A DNA stretch of 64,000 nucleotides from Nemophila menziesii. Its lineage: Eukaryota; Streptophyta; Magnoliopsida; Boraginales; Hydrophyllaceae. Both the position numbers and the translations under genes were made by a program. Of the stretch, positions 42,969 to 56,059 are shown piece by piece. Every line of letters starts with the position of its first letter. Within the stretch, counting starts at the first letter, position 1. Location: positions 1,984,001 to 2,048,000 of the forward strand of contig JARWIR010000018.1 in the NCBI GenBank assembly GCA_029959085.1, given 5' to 3'. The notes beneath the pieces were generated by a model. That model searched no databases, was not told the DNA's origin, and worked only from the letters and a program-made list of their open reading frames with translations.

Positions 42969-43722
42969 TTAGTGGATAATTCCATTTTTTTCACAAAACT
43001 CTTTAAGTGAATTAGAACTATACTCGCCTCCTCTATTGGACCTAAGTCGTTTGATTTTACAGTCTAGTTGGTTTTCAACTTTGGCTTTATATTTTAAAAA
43101 CGCATTTTCTGCCTCATCTTTAGTTTTAAGAAGATACACTTTAGTAAACCTAGAGTATTCATCCAAGAAGGTTATGTAATAAAGTTTTCCTCCTCTACTA
43201 GCGGAGTTTTTAAAATCAGCTAAGTCTGAATGAACTAATTTAAGTAATTTAGTTTGTCTCGTGGTAATGGTTTTAAAAGGTTTTTTTGCAAGTTTGGACT
43301 ACACATATTTGACATTTTTCAAAGTCATCCACATTGTGAAAGGGTATTAGTCCAAGATTTTTAAGCCTTTTAATAGAAGCAACATTTAAATGACCTAGTC
43401 TACGTTGCCACGTTTGAACAGATTCAACAATATAAGCAAAATTAGATGCATTCTCATTAAGGGTTACAGTATTTAAAACAACCAAGCCATTATTTAAGTA
43501 CACTTTCCCCACGAACTCGTCATTTTTTGTGATAATGACTTTCCCCCCCTCGAAAACAAGTTTGAGACTTAATTTGTTAAGAAGCGCCCCAGAAACTAAG
43601 TTACTACGGAGAGAGGGGACGAAGAGGAAATCATTCAGTTCAAGAATCTTACCAGAGGTGAGTTTGAGGGGAACCTGACCTGTCCCGAGAACTGTTGCGG
43701 TGGAAGAGTCACCCAAGTACAC
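42969..43722 (-). pseudogene. Copia GAG-pre-integrase and integrase core, unit 3
   Basis: The pre-integrase frame 43273-43722 has VYLGDSSTATVLGTG and TWQRRLGHLNVASIKRL. The integrase core follows. A frame change separates it, the first Asp is kept (LVHSDLADF), the frame 42969-43166 has DEYSRFTKVYLLKTKDEA, and the second Asp is Asn (RSNRGGEY). The NGIAERKN Glu motif appears as NGIGERKN beyond a stop. Confidence 0.88.
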
Positions 43723-43743
43723 ACACTCAACATTAGTTGCTTT

Positions 43744-44223
43744 TTATAATTTCTTGAACATGGCTTTGTTTGCGCACAAATGTCGAGAGGCTCCAGTGTC
43801 AAAGATCCACTCACTCTTGTTCTTTACCAAATTTACCTCAACCATTTCCGCGGAAATTATTTCTTCGGTCTCAGTCAGATTAGCGGCAACTATGGGACCC
43901 TGGCCAGCCCTAAGGGGACATTCAAAAGCTGCATGTTCTTCTTTACCACAACAATAACAAGCCTCTTTAGGTTTTTTAATCTTACCAGAATTTTTGAATC
44001 CTCCACCTTGTTTGCTGGAGTTGCCGCGGGTCTTGTTTCCCCAAGACTTAGGCTTATTGGAGCCTTGTTGCTTTCCTTTCCCTTTGAACCCGTCTTTGTT
44101 ACCTTGGACTAAACCTTCGACGAGATTATCTTTCGAGGAATGAGAAGGGAAAGATATTGACTTATCCTTGAGTCGATTGGCTTCTTCGAGTTGAATGTGG
44201 CTAATGAGTGCTTGGAGGGTCAT
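43744..44223 (-). pseudogene. Copia gag 3' half and protease, unit 3
   Basis: 159 codons, with zinc knuckle CYCCGKEEHAAFEC and active site FDTGASRHLC. The Lys-His repeat upstream is shorter than in unit 1 (three GTGTTT units on the plus strand rather than four). Confidence 0.9.
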
Positions 44224-44258
44224 TTATTTCTTTTTGTGTTTGTGTTTGTGTTTGAATT

Positions 44259-45424
44259 GTTAATTTGGACAGTTTATAAATCACACTCTACACAATAGTT
44301 AATTTCAATAGAACTCCTTGTGTACTAATAACTTTTATTCCTCAACCTACTCATCGTCGAAAGACAATAGGTCCCTATATTATGAAATTTTGGCACATTA
44401 GTTCTTTATATTATGCAAGATGTCTGAATGAATTTATATGACAAGTACCGAAAGTAGACAAACAGAAAAAATATCTAAACTTTACGTTATCAACTAATAA
44501 TTTCATGTTGCCACATTCGAAGAAACTCTGACAAATTACAATACTATTATCTAACTTGTACACATAGAATATTATCATCAGTAAATCACTTAGTTTTTTT
44601 TTCAGAAAAAAAATTGAGAAATAAGAAACAAATCCTGATCTAATAGATCTACACATGCAATCAATTAAAATAACCATCGGTGTTCAAAAAGTTAGGTTTA
44701 AGAAAAAAAATACCTGAAAATAGATTTGATCTTCAAAATCCCTAACTGCGGCCTTATCTATCCATTTTTAAACACATAAATCACTGATTAAAAAGGATTA
44801 ACGATGATAAAACTATCAACCAAATTAAAACATTAGAGGCTAGGTGATTGACACATCGGGTTTTAGTGACTAATTTTTTGGCCTATAGGAACTAGTAGGA
44901 ATCTTATTTCTTAAAAAGACCTCAAACATGACCAAATACTACCCTTACTAAAACTAAAAGACAAAAAGGAGTGATGTCACTGTTCACCTCTCTCCATTAC
45001 CCACCTACTTCCGACTTCCGACCTCCAACCTCCTGGAAAAATATAGAGTTTCAAAAAAACTGAGTACTCATTAAAAAATCTGAGTATTCATTAAAAAAAT
45101 CTTAGTTCTTTGAATAAACAATAAGTATTCATTAAAAAAATATGAGTATTCCTTGAAAAAAGACGAGTATTCATTAAAAAAAAGATGAATATTTATTAAG
45201 AATGATGAGTACTCCGTAAAAAATGAGAGTACTAAAAAAATCCAGATTATTACATATTTTCTAACAACTAAATTAAAAAAAACAACACTAACTAAACCTA
45301 TTTACATTTTTGAACAAAAAAGAAAGAAAAAAAAAACCTAACTCAACTAAACCTGTTATTACAACTAATTACGATAAAAAATAAAAAACCTAATTGGTTT
45401 GACCAGATCTAAACAAAAATAAAA
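44259..45424. other. Low-complexity spacer, unit 3
   Basis: Counterpart of 14549-15651 without the SINE. An 88-codon minus frame at 44411-44677 is not conserved in units 1 and 4 and has no recognised domain. Confidence 0.5.
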
Positions 45425-45967
45425 AAACTCGTTAGTCCAGCTTCTTCTTTGTTACTCCATTAATGCTTTGCGAACGAAATTTCAAAATCTCGCTGCGGCT
45501 ACATGCTTCTGTGGAGAGAGACAAAGAGATGAGAACTTATTGATTCGATGTTGGAGTGAGGCGATGTAACAGATGGGGCTGCCGGAGTGCTCGAACAGAG
45601 GATGTCGTAGTCTTCGTGCTCCTTCTTCAACAGAGCAACGCCGCCACGAACCAGCGCCACCATGAAGCTTTCGTCTCTGGCTCGTCAGAGCTTCGAGCTT
45701 CGCAAAGGCTTCAAGCTACATATCTGCTCAATAGCTGCCTGGATCTTGAACGGAGAGGGCTGCCAGAGTGCTCGAATAGAGAATCTAGAAGTCTTCGTGC
45801 TCCTTCTTCAAAGGACCAGCGCTGCCACAGAGCTTTCGTTTCTGGCTCATCGGAGCTTCGAGCTTCGCAAAGGCTTCAAGCTATGGATCTCCTTCCTCGC
45901 GAACTTAGTGGTCGACAGCTTCCATAGCCCGGAACGGAGTTGCTTGGTCATCAAACGGTGGTGAAAG
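45425..45967 (+). other. GC-richer duplicated ORF region, unit 3
   Basis: Same block. The frame 45662-45964 (100 codons, both FELRKGFKL segments) is open, but the 5' part is shifted, as in unit 2. A TAA in CGATGTAAC also interrupts the long frame. Confidence 0.4.
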
Positions 45968-46303
45968 AATGAGAGGGTGTTTTGATGGTGAGAGAATGAG
46001 AGGGGACAAAGGGTAAGTAATGTTCACGTGAGATACAGGAGAAATGAATTGTGATTTAGAAGTTAGGTTAAATAAAATTGGTATATATAGGTTTAAAAAA
46101 CAAAAAAAGGGTAGAGTGGTAAAAACGATTTTGGATTGTAGTGTTAAATCTTATTAGAGTTTTTTTTTTTAAAGAAGAGAAAGAAGTTGGGGTTGACATA
46201 GGACAAGGGTGTGTGTGTTCAAGACCCCTTGGGTCAAAATCTCCATAATAGCATACCATATCATTGGGTGAATGAGATTAAGTAGGTTACTTCACACAAA
46301 AAA

Positions 46304-46481
46304 GGAAAATTCTTCCATCCAATATTGAATGATCATACACCAATTAAATTTATACACATACCCCATGTTTTAAACTTACAAAAGTAACTAATCGATTAAT
46401 CTAATGACATGTGTTATGTTATATTAATCAATGTGTGAGATATAAATATTGGACTATCCAATATTGGATGGAAGTCTGACC
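46304..46481. mobile_element. MITE, complete, unit 3 tail
   Basis: About 178 bp with inverted ends: left GG...CTTCCATCCAATATTG, and inverted right GGTCAGACTTCCATCCAATATTG. It is flanked by cacaaaaaa on the left and tcacaaaaa on the right, which may be a 9-bp target duplication (Mutator-like) but the sequence is simple. Units 1 and 4 have the uninterrupted site. Confidence 0.7.
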
Positions 46482-46538
46482 TCACAAAAAAAAGCTAATT
46501 GGCCAGGATTCTTAAAATATAATGGTTCTTATAATAAT

Positions 46539-46682
46539 TGGGCTTGTATGGTCATCAATGGATTTGAGGCTGACCCAAAACCAAAATAAGAATTCATTTA
46601 GGCTTATAACTCGGGTGTGAGTGCATTTTAGGATCAAGCCCTATATAACATCGTCTTCAATTCATAGTATCGAAAACCCTAA
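46539..46682 (+). promoter_or_regulatory. Orphan promoter, unit 3/4 junction
   Basis: One site II motif (TGGGCTT, 46539-46545) is intact. The second has become TAGGCTT. The TATA box is at 46641-46648 and the telo-box AAACCCTAA at 46674-46682. Confidence 0.45.
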
Positions 46683-48315
46683 CACCGCCCCAAAACCTTC
46701 CCTTCCTTATGTCAAACCTTAGCCCCCATCTTTTATCATCAGTAATTTGTACAATATAGTATTATTTTCTTCAAATTATTTTATAGAATTTAGTTAAATC
46801 TCTGATGCTTCCTTTCTCAAGGGTTGTTTTCTTTTTCCTCCATCGATCTTCTTCTATACAGGTGAAGTGTTTTTGTTCTTAGATTGATGACCATTGCATT
46901 TCAATAAATACAAACTTTTGAACAGGTTTAAATTATTCCTTGCTAATATCTTATTTATTTATTCGATCTAAATTATTTCTTCTTTTTTCTAATGGATATA
47001 TGCTCTCCTTTCATTATTTCAGAAATTTCCAAGTTAAGATTATATTTAAGTTCGATATATTAATTTTTAAAATTAAATTGAAGATAATTAATGCTTGAGA
47101 CTGGATCCAATTTCAATATATTAGTATATTCAAAAATATTAGAAGGATTCAATCTGTGTATGGATAAAATATACAAAAATATAATAAGGATTAGATCTGT
47201 ATATTGATAAAAATTTACAAAAATAATCAATACAAAATTTAGATAAATTTTAGAATTTCTCTACTGTTTTTTTATTTTGGAATAGAAAAATATAATAATT
47301 GAATAGTTAAGAACAAACTCAATTATTATCTTTGGAATTGGTCCCTGATTTTAGAAAAGTAACATTTAAACCCCAAGTCTTTTGATCTTGTTACAATGCT
47401 GGTAATTTTTTTTATTTTTTTATTATGTTATAATTTAATTTTCAAGCTTTAATTTATTTTTTTAGGAAGAAATTTGGTTGGTTATGTAAACTCTATGTTA
47501 TTTTGTCCAATATATAGGAACCATGGGTTTATAGTGTGATATAGGGACCTATACTGCAATTTACACAAAAAGAAAAATATCAGGCACTTCTCCTTTTTGA
47601 CAACACCTTTTCTGAAAAATAATATTTAAATCTTGCTTCAAGGCTAAAATATTTCGCTAATTTGTGTTTTAATTTTTCTTTCGTTTTATTTAATAATTTA
47701 AATATAAATCAAATAATAAATCTCGTCCTAAACAGTTTGCATACCACAAAGGGAACACATGAGTTACAGAAGGTAACACCAAATATTCTCCAAATAGGTA
47801 TAATTTTTCCTTTAGTGTAGTTTTTCACATAAAATAGGGATCTAATGCAATTTTTTCACAATATAGGCACCTATAGTGCATTTTGTGCTTAAAAAATGAT
47901 TGTATCTTTGTTTTTTCATGACAATAGTCATATATGTCATAAAGGTGACATTTAAGCCCCTTATTTTTCCATTGTTAGTCACATTTTTTGTATTTTAATT
48001 ATGTTATAAGTTTTGGCTAGTAAAATGACACTTTTAGAGCATTTTTGTAATAAAAATAATACTTATCTTTAAAAATGATTTCATGTAAATGTGTTTTGCA
48101 TCTTTTTTTTATCATCAAATCAATTTTATATCATTATAAACTCAACTTCATATGTCTTTACACCTCATAAACCTTTAATCATTAAGCCTAGGTATGGGTA
48201 TAATACGCCCATTATACATTAATCATTAGAGTAAAATTAAAACTAAAAGACAAATCAGCCCACTAACTAAATAGACAAGCCACATTATAAAGAAATTATG
48301 AGATAATAAAAACTA

Positions 48316-48418
48316 CTAGCCCAACTCTATTCTACCAATTATCTCCACCATTCCCGTCTTTTTAAACTTCTTACCTTTGAGCTTCATACTTGTCATATTA
48401 CATATTTTAGCAATGATT
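48316..48418 (-). pseudogene. LINE C-terminal remnant, unit 4 (truncated)
   Basis: Only the end of the fragment remains (IAKICNMTSMKLKGKKFKK and downstream). The ERNNR part is lost in the private 86-bp deletion next to the helicase exon. Confidence 0.4.
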
Positions 48419-48443
48419 AGTCACTGATTTTATTTTATTACAG

Positions 48444-48915
48444 TACATGAAATTAATACTATCAATTAAACTATTGAAATCACAAGTTATTAAAATTACA
48501 AAAGATTTTGAAAAATTAGGTATACATGAGGTTAAGGTTGGAAGTGTTGAACAGTTTCAAGGGCAAGAGAGAGAAGTTATTATCGTATCTACATTTGATC
48601 AATAAGCAAACACAAGAAAGATGAAAGAAGTAACTCTCTTGGATTAATTAGTAATCCAAGGAGATTTAATGTTGTGATGACACGTGCTAGATCGTTACTT
48701 ATAATCGTTGGTGACCCACACATACTGCATAAGGTAAAGTTTTCTTTTTATGTGTTACATTATTTATTGCATTGTTAGTCCTTGTATTATGCAAAAGTAG
48801 TAAATACATCTTTTGATTATAAATTATAGGATAAGCATTGGAGATCCTGTTATGGTATTGTTCTGATAATGGTTCTTATTAAGGTTGCGCTTTGCCTGAA
48901 CAAGAGGACATATGA
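48444..48915 (+). pseudogene. SDE3-like helicase fragment, unit 4
   Basis: Exon 1 is 48444-48733, the intron 48734-48829 and exon 2 48830-48915. A private one-base deletion just after the motif V block shifts the frame, so the TGA seen in other units is not in frame here. Motif VI reads FNVVMTRAR. Exon 2 has the same damage as in units 1 and 3. Confidence 0.84.
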
Positions 48916-51126
48916 AGTCAAAAATTATAAGACTGGGCCGATAATTGAAAGAAGAATCTTTATTTTTTTAATAATTCATCTTTTATCTTTTATCTTTAAC
49001 CTTTTTCCATTAATTATCACTAGATATGGATTTTTTTTTGGTCAGAACACTAGATGTAAATAAAAAGAGACTTGTATGTGAAAAGCTCAAGACAATTTCT
49101 TTTAACTAGTTACTAAATCATTATCTCAACTCATGCATGAATTTTGTGTCTATAAATGGTTGGTAATCAATATTTGGCCAACCAATTTATTGGGCCACGA
49201 CTCCCATTGTTAATATAGAAATAAATTCAAATAAAGGTCTAAAATGTCAAAACATTATTTTTAAAGTCTAATTAAAAAATAATTTTATAAAAAGTGTAAT
49301 TATAATCCAGTTTGTTTTCTTACTATTTTACCCTCTTCATATTTGGGTTTATTTAATTTTTTTTCCAACATTGTTATATACACGTTGGCTACATACCTAA
49401 TAACTGTTTTTCAATTGCTACATACCATACCTGTTTTTCTACTGGTACATATCATACCTGTTTTTGTTACAAAATCATTTTTTCTAAAATTGCATTATAG
49501 GTCCGTATGTATTTGGGTATATATGTAGATGTCAAAGACTGTATATACCCAATTGGTACGTACCCAATTCAAATTATGAGGAGATGTCCATATTTATTTA
49601 GATAACCCAATTCAAGTTACTGTGTCAAGGTCCACTGGGTACGTATCCATACAAATCTGACAACTAACAAATATCACAAGCAAATTAACCTCACGGGTAT
49701 GTACCCACTACAAGTAGATGTGTACCCAAATAGCTCATTCCCAAGTAGAACAAATTCCAGGTGGGTAGTATCTATTCAAAGTCTATGTCCATGTTAGGTA
49801 TAAATCCAGTTGGGTTTTTATGCATTTCATAGTGTCTCCAACAGTTAGACCATTATCCAAGTAGTTAGACCATCTCCAACAGTTGTGCCAAACTACTAAT
49901 ATTCATTTTATATATCAATTTTTTTTTACTGCCAAATAATGAAATATCATTTTATGTTAAGAAAATAATGAATCATGATACAACCTAACAAATATAACAA
50001 GCATTGAAATAAAATAAAAAGAAAATCTCTTTACAGTTCACGCATTGAAGAAAAAATAATAAAAAACAAGTCTCTTCACATTAGCATTGAAAAAAAGAAA
50101 AAAGAAAATCTCTTCACACTCTTAGTGGAATAGAAAACAAATAGAAAATCTCTTTACGCTGAGTTGAATAAAAAAATAGGAAATCTCTTCACACTCACTT
50201 CTCACATAAATAAAAAGAAACGAAAAAATAAACGTTGAAAAACAATGAAATATTCTTGTATGTTAAAAAAAAATTGTGATAAAACCAATAATGAGATTAG
50301 GTTAAAAATAAATCAATTTTTACCTAAATTTGGGTTTTTCGTGCAAGCCGGTTTAATGATAGTGGAGAATGATCTAGTCGGCGTGCAGGATAACAGCTTA
50401 CTGCAGGAGATTGGCGATAACAGCAGTTTTCTTCGCATGCGATGGCGGTTTGCTTGTTCAGGAGAGTGGCTTCATCCGAAGGTGGAGAATGGTCCACTAG
50501 TTCTTGTGTAGGATAGCTTGTTGGTACGAAGGTAAGAACTGGGTGGAGAAAACGTAATAAAAAAAATCTATTGGATTTCTTTTTGCGATTAACCTGTTCT
50601 CTGTGAACTAAACGAATGTCGGTTATTTGGTCTTTTCCACAGCAACTAACCAGCTAGTTCACATAAGGTTTCTTGTTATAAACAATCATATGTCTTAGGG
50701 CTTATAAGATAAACCCATGTTAGAATACTAACCAGAAAATATGAGTCAGTGGAGTAGATAATGAATCCATACTAGTTTGATTAGTATAATATGTATATAA
50801 TATAGGTTGAGTAAGAATATATGGAGTTAAAAATTAGAACACTATATGGAGTTTAGAGTGGTAAAACTTTAAATAAATAATTTGATAAAGTGCTAAAGGT
50901 AAGAGAATAACGAAATTGCATAGTTTAGAAAGTGATTAAGGCGGTTCTTTCATAAGCCCCTTGTTGCCTTTTAGCTTGATGTCCAAATTTATTTTATTAT
51001 ATCCTTCTCAGCCCCTTCTAGAATTTCTTAAACCTTTTTATTAGCCACATTATAAGCCATGTCCCTTTAGATTTTAATACTTTTCCATATGACCCGCACT
51101 CGAATCGAGATGCATAGACAATTGTT
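48916..51126. other. Spacer after helicase fragment, unit 4
   Basis: Same content as 2329-4517. In the GC-richer duplication, about 9 bases after GTCGGCG are lost (near 50387), and about 22 bases after CTGGGTG are lost near 50545. Nothing coding recognised. Confidence 0.5.
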
Positions 51127-51759
51127 TTAGAACTTGAGTTTGGGGTGGTTGGTCCACACCATTATGAGAATTATTATAGGGTTCGAATTTTTGAGCTTAT
51201 TAATTGTGCTATGTTCTACATATTGATGATGAATCACATGTCTATATTGGAACCCTTTTCCGGGGCAATAGTGAATGAATACGGTTATAATTAGGAGGGG
51301 TATTACTAAATTTTTCAGAAAAATGTAATATTTCATTAAAGTCACCAATTAATATCCAGGGTTTATTAATGTTTTTATTCCATATAAAGATTTTTCATCC
51401 CAAAGTTTAATACGTTGTTCTAGATCGTTAAGGGCATGTACACACACCATATAATAAGGAAAATATGCTTCATTAATGTACAAGATTATAAAATGTTTGC
51501 TAGACATGATAACTTCTAGCCTAATATCCGAGTGCCAAAGAACCAAAATTCCCCCGGAGTGAAAGGCAGTGCCGATAGGATCCCTAACAAAACTATTAAT
51601 ATAATTGAAGTTTTTCAAAACATCAGGAGCTTCTATGGCGCGTAACATAGTTTCAAAAAAACACTTCACTCCTGGTTTAAACCTATTTACTACGGATTTA
51701 AGACTAAAAATTGTCAAGGGAGACCGTATACCCTGACAGTTACACACTATCGTACTCAA
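51127..51759 (-). pseudogene. L1 endonuclease remnant, unit 4
   Basis: Third copy of the same fragment. The opening is changed to VCNCQG (Trp to Cys). The frameshift before the DFNEI motif is conserved. No private stop occurs in the first 136 codons. Confidence 0.83.
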
Positions 51760-51853
51760 TGAACATCCTCGGACGTCTTGGGGACAGTCCGGATATCCCT
51801 TAGTCGATTAATAGTTCCGTAATACCCTTCTGTGATACCCTTCACCTTAATAT

Positions 51854-52066
51854 TTACTCTACCAAACAAGACCTCCCCATTCGTATAACTATCTCAAATA
51901 AGTTTCCTTTAAAATGAAACAGGTCATCAAAAAAGAATTTCATCGAATAAGTGGAGTTGTAAAGTCCAAACCATGGTCTACTGAGGTCACACCTAAAGTC
52001 TCCCTTAGCCCAACCCAAATTAGCGTGGAAAGCCCATCCTAGGCTAGACAAGTCAAGATGATTCAC
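51854..52066 (-). pseudogene. Open frame upstream of the L1 endonuclease, unit 4
   Basis: 70-codon version of the same frame, ending a few codons earlier because of a substitution giving a stop after SCLVE. Function unknown. Confidence 0.33.
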
Positions 52067-52438
52067 ATAGGCCCAAAAGAGATAGCTTAAAGAGAAAAAA
52101 AACCATTAGCATAATTCTTACGAAGGTACGAGTGGTCTTAAGGTCAATAAAATGATTGTGTTTTGCATCTTTCTTTGGATAAATAACTCATTTCATCCCT
52201 TATCTTACAAAAGTAACATTTTAATCTCTTATCTTTCGATATTTTTGTTGAGGTATTTGGCATGTATGGTACCATCCCTCAATTCTTTTGAAGGGTATTG
52301 AGCAAGATAATCTTCAGACTACCTTAATGGTATATTTGAATGGTTGACTTTTTTTGTGTTGTTTCTTCCTATCTGGTTCAATTTATTAAAATTTAACAAT
52401 ATGAAAAATTATATCTTTCACCACCTAACTCATCTATG

Positions 52439-53414
52439 CAGAGCCGGCCCGGGTCAAAGTAGCCGAGGCGGTTGCTTTGGGCCCTGAAAATTTGTGGCCC
52501 CCAAAAAAATATTTATTGTATGATAATAATAATAAAATATATATAACTTGGTTGTAAATGTTATTATAAGTGTAATACTTAACGTAGTAGAAATTTCGGA
52601 GGATGTCACATAATAAGTCATGGGTTCAAAACCCCTTCGTTGTCCCTTTATTTTTTTGCTGCAACATTCTTTAACCCATGCAAACCATATTTTTTTGCTG
52701 AATAAATTAAATGACCTTGTTAGATAAAAAACATCACTCAAATAATTAAAAAAACATGCTATCATCATTTAGAAAAAAAAAACATCTAAAAAAAATATCA
52801 CGTCAATAAAAAAACAACATTACTAAAATATTAAGGAGGAAAAACAAGCACAAAGTAAAGTTATTTTTCTATTTTTTATAAGAGTAAGTATAATTAATAT
52901 TTTTATATATATATATATATATATTAATTTAAGATTGAATTATATTTATAAATATTTTACTGAATTTATTTCAAATCAAAAACGAATGTTATAAACAAAA
53001 CGCGAAACGAAAAATTAAATATAGATGTTCTATTATGTTACTACTACTTTAACATGATTCACAATAAAAAAATCTGGGCATGCAAAAAAATATAAAAATA
53101 AAAGTACAGATGAATTTATTATTCCTTAAAAACAAGTTATTCACAAATTTATTTTTTAACCTAAATAATCAGAGTATCAAAATATAAAAATATTAATAAA
53201 GTTATTAATAGTAATTATATTGATAGAGACTGAGCATGTGAATGTTTATGTGTAATCTAATACAGTAATTTATTCAATATTTTTAATAAATATTAATTTC
53301 TTGAATTTTACTATAAATTTATCCATATATGATTTGTTTTGTCAAATTTGTTTATTATACTGTAAAGGGCCCTATTTTTGTTTCTCGCCTTAGGTACCCG
53401 AGAACCCGGCCTTG
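52439..53414. mobile_element. Non-autonomous hAT element, unit 4
   Basis: Third copy, 976 bp, with catctatg/catctatc flanks. It differs in the length of an (AT) run near 52905-52922. Insertion clearly predates separation of units 1, 3 and 4 and is absent from unit 2. Confidence 0.75.
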
Positions 53415-54184
53415 CATCTATCATTTAACATCATTTAACAGTAGGGTGATATGAGTAGTATGTAAATGTCTTATATTCAATTTCTCATAAATATTAGATG
53501 AAAAGATATTGACAATAATATCTGAATCTAACAAACTTCCCTCTATATCCAAGTGTCTTATGTCATATGGGGAGTAAATACCCATGACTCTTTCATTTGT
53601 TGGGAGAGTAGAACTTGCCAATATGCTATTAAAAATTCATTCTTTTGTTATGTCCTTGATCTCTCTTCTAATGGGTACACATTATCTGTTCATATATTTA
53701 ACATAAGAAGGGATAATCTTAATTAATGAAATGAAAGGTAAACTAACATATATTTTGCTAAATATTTATAACACTTTTTTCTTCTTTTCATAAAGTTCAC
53801 TACTTTGTTTTATAAGTAAAGTAAAATGTGTTTTAGGCACAATATTTCTAATAAATAGAGACATAAACAGGAGTTCCATCATTATTGGGTTGTTTATTCA
53901 ATTGTTTTAGTATATGATTCTAAATACTAAAATTATTACTAGTACGACTATTATGTCATTTTGGGTGAGACAGGGTAGCCACTGCTACATTCATTCTTGT
54001 GGAGGGACAAAATGGTCTAAACGCATCACAATTTGTATTGTTAATCATATTGCAGCCTCCAATTATTAATGTGAGATTATCTTCTTTTTTGTTTAAGCAT
54101 GCTCATTATTTAGTTTTAAACATGTTATATTTTTTTATTTGTAGATTTAAAACATAGTTTTTAACGTTAATAATGTATTTGTAG

Positions 54185-55181
54185 GGTGAGTTATACAAGC
54201 CTGTGAAACCAAATGATTGCTGTTGGAGTCCAGGTTCATTTTTTTTGTTTTTATTCTACTATATATGCTTTATCTTGGGGGCATTTTAGGAATTTTGTTT
54301 AATGGTAGTTTTAACATTTAAAAAACCTGGTAAGGGAAAAATTCTCTAATATTCCATGAGTTGTAAAAGCTACTTGAATAATCCTTGAACTTTGTTCTTT
54401 TACCACTATAATTTGACCCCGTTTTTACTACTAAGTCCACCTTGCGGTATCTATTTTTGTAATTAATAATAGAAAAATTCCCCAAATGGTCCATGAATTA
54501 TACAATTGTTATTGGTTTGATCCTCAAACTTCTTTACCACATGGTACTTAACTTTGAAATAAGGGCGCAACCATGTTTTATTGTTAGGGGTGATCTTTTT
54601 TTGGTATTTATTACACTAGGTCCTTATACAAATATTGCTAAATTGGTCCAGATATTAATTTTTCTTGACTTAATTGCACTATCAGACCCTATATTGTGAA
54701 ATATTGCAATAAAATCCTTGGATTATATAAAATTGCACTATTGATCCAAGTATTAATTTTTTCAGAATTATTTACACTATAAGTCCCTATATTTGTTATA
54801 CAAATAAAATAAATTTAAGCTTAATAAATGACCCCCATAGGGACTAAGTTTTAAGGATCATTTGCATAACTTTTAAAGTTGGAGGACCAATGAGGTAAAA
54901 AGGGTATTGTTTTAGTAACTATTTGGGGTAGTTTTTCTTCTCATATTGTAAATTTTTGAAAAATAAATATATAATTCTGAGATTTATTAAGTTTAATCTT
55001 AATTTTTTTTTGCAGAGGATCAAAACTCTGTCTGTATTAGTTACAAAACAAGACCAAATGGATTAGTGGAAATGTTTGGTGAAGGGTGAAACTGAAGTGG
55101 ATACTCATAAAGTTGAACCTAAAACAAGAAAAATCTCAGATTTGATTCCTAAAACTAGATCAACTGTGGAAAAAAATGATG
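54185..55181 (+). pseudogene. NudC/BOBBER-like pseudogene, two exons, unit 4
   Basis: Exon A is 54185-54233, with NDCCW in place of NDCFW. Exon B is 55016-55181, with a private short deletion early in the exon (after EDQ) that shifts the frame, plus the shared TAG. The downstream donor GTTAGT is kept. Confidence 0.83.
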
Positions 55182-56059
55182 GTTAGTTTCTTGATACTTC
55201 TTTACTCTTTTAGTCCCTTATATTTTCATGTTTTGATAGATTGGTTCTTTATGTTGCAAATGTGATGTATTAAGTCTTTTGTATTTTGATTTTTGTGACA
55301 ATGTAAGTCATTATCTTGGAAATTGGGGTAGAGCCAAACTAGGTTGGGGGTAGGTAATTCAATTTTTTACATAATATAGGGACATGTAGTGCAATTATCT
55401 CATAATATAGGGATTTATAGTGCAATTACCACCAACCTGGTTTTTTGGAGCATGTAATGTATTTGTTTTACATAATATAAGGATTTTAGGTGCGATATTT
55501 GCACATTATAGCGACATGTAGTGCAATTTTCTCATAATATAGGGATTTATAGTGAAATTAGTGCCAAACTGGTTTGGGGTGTGTAATGCATTTTTTACGT
55601 AATATAGGGATTTTAGGTGCAATTTTGCATAACATATGGACATGTACAACAATTTTCTCATAAAATAGGGATTTATAGTGAAATTAGTGCCAAACTGGGT
55701 TTGGGGAGGAGTGTGTGTAATGCATTTTTTGTACATGATATAGGGATTTTAGGTGCAATTTTTGTATAATCTAGGGTCATGTAGTGTAGTTTTCTCATTA
55801 TAGGGATTTATAGTGCAATTAGCTCCAAACTGGGTTGGGGGTGTGTAATGCATTTTTTTAAAATAATATAGGGATTTTAGGTGTAAAATTTTCATAATAT
55901 AGGGACATGTAGTGAAATTCTTTTGCAATATAGGGTTTTATAGTGTAATTAGTGTTGGGAAATGATTGTATGTTTTTCGATACTACTTCACTCGTTTGGT
56001 CCTTATCTTTGCATGTTTTGACGGTTTGGTCCTTTAATTTTAATAAAGTAACATTAAAG
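55182..56059. repeat. Tandem array of ~125-bp repeats, unit 4
   Basis: Same array between about 55330 and 55950, again five copies in the same order as in units 1 and 3. Confidence 0.8.

Larger units (their letters stand above)
39141..44258 (-). mobile_element. 5'-truncated Ty1/copia retrotransposon, unit 3
   Basis: Same insertion with the same 5' truncation point as in unit 1. The protein frames are the best preserved of the three: integrase C-terminus through RT N-terminus is a single 227-codon frame. The integrase Asp-to-Asn change and shared stops are present. It entered the ancestral unit once and was copied with it. Confidence 0.9.
29585..46627 (+). repeat. Macro-repeat unit 3 (full type)
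   Basis: Collinear with units 1 and 4 for about 17.0 kb. Its head matches units 1 and 4, while its tail (GC-richer block and complete MITE at 46304-46481) matches unit 2. It keeps the segment before the helicase exon that units 1 and 4 have partly lost, so it is the best reference copy in that interval. Confidence 0.93.
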
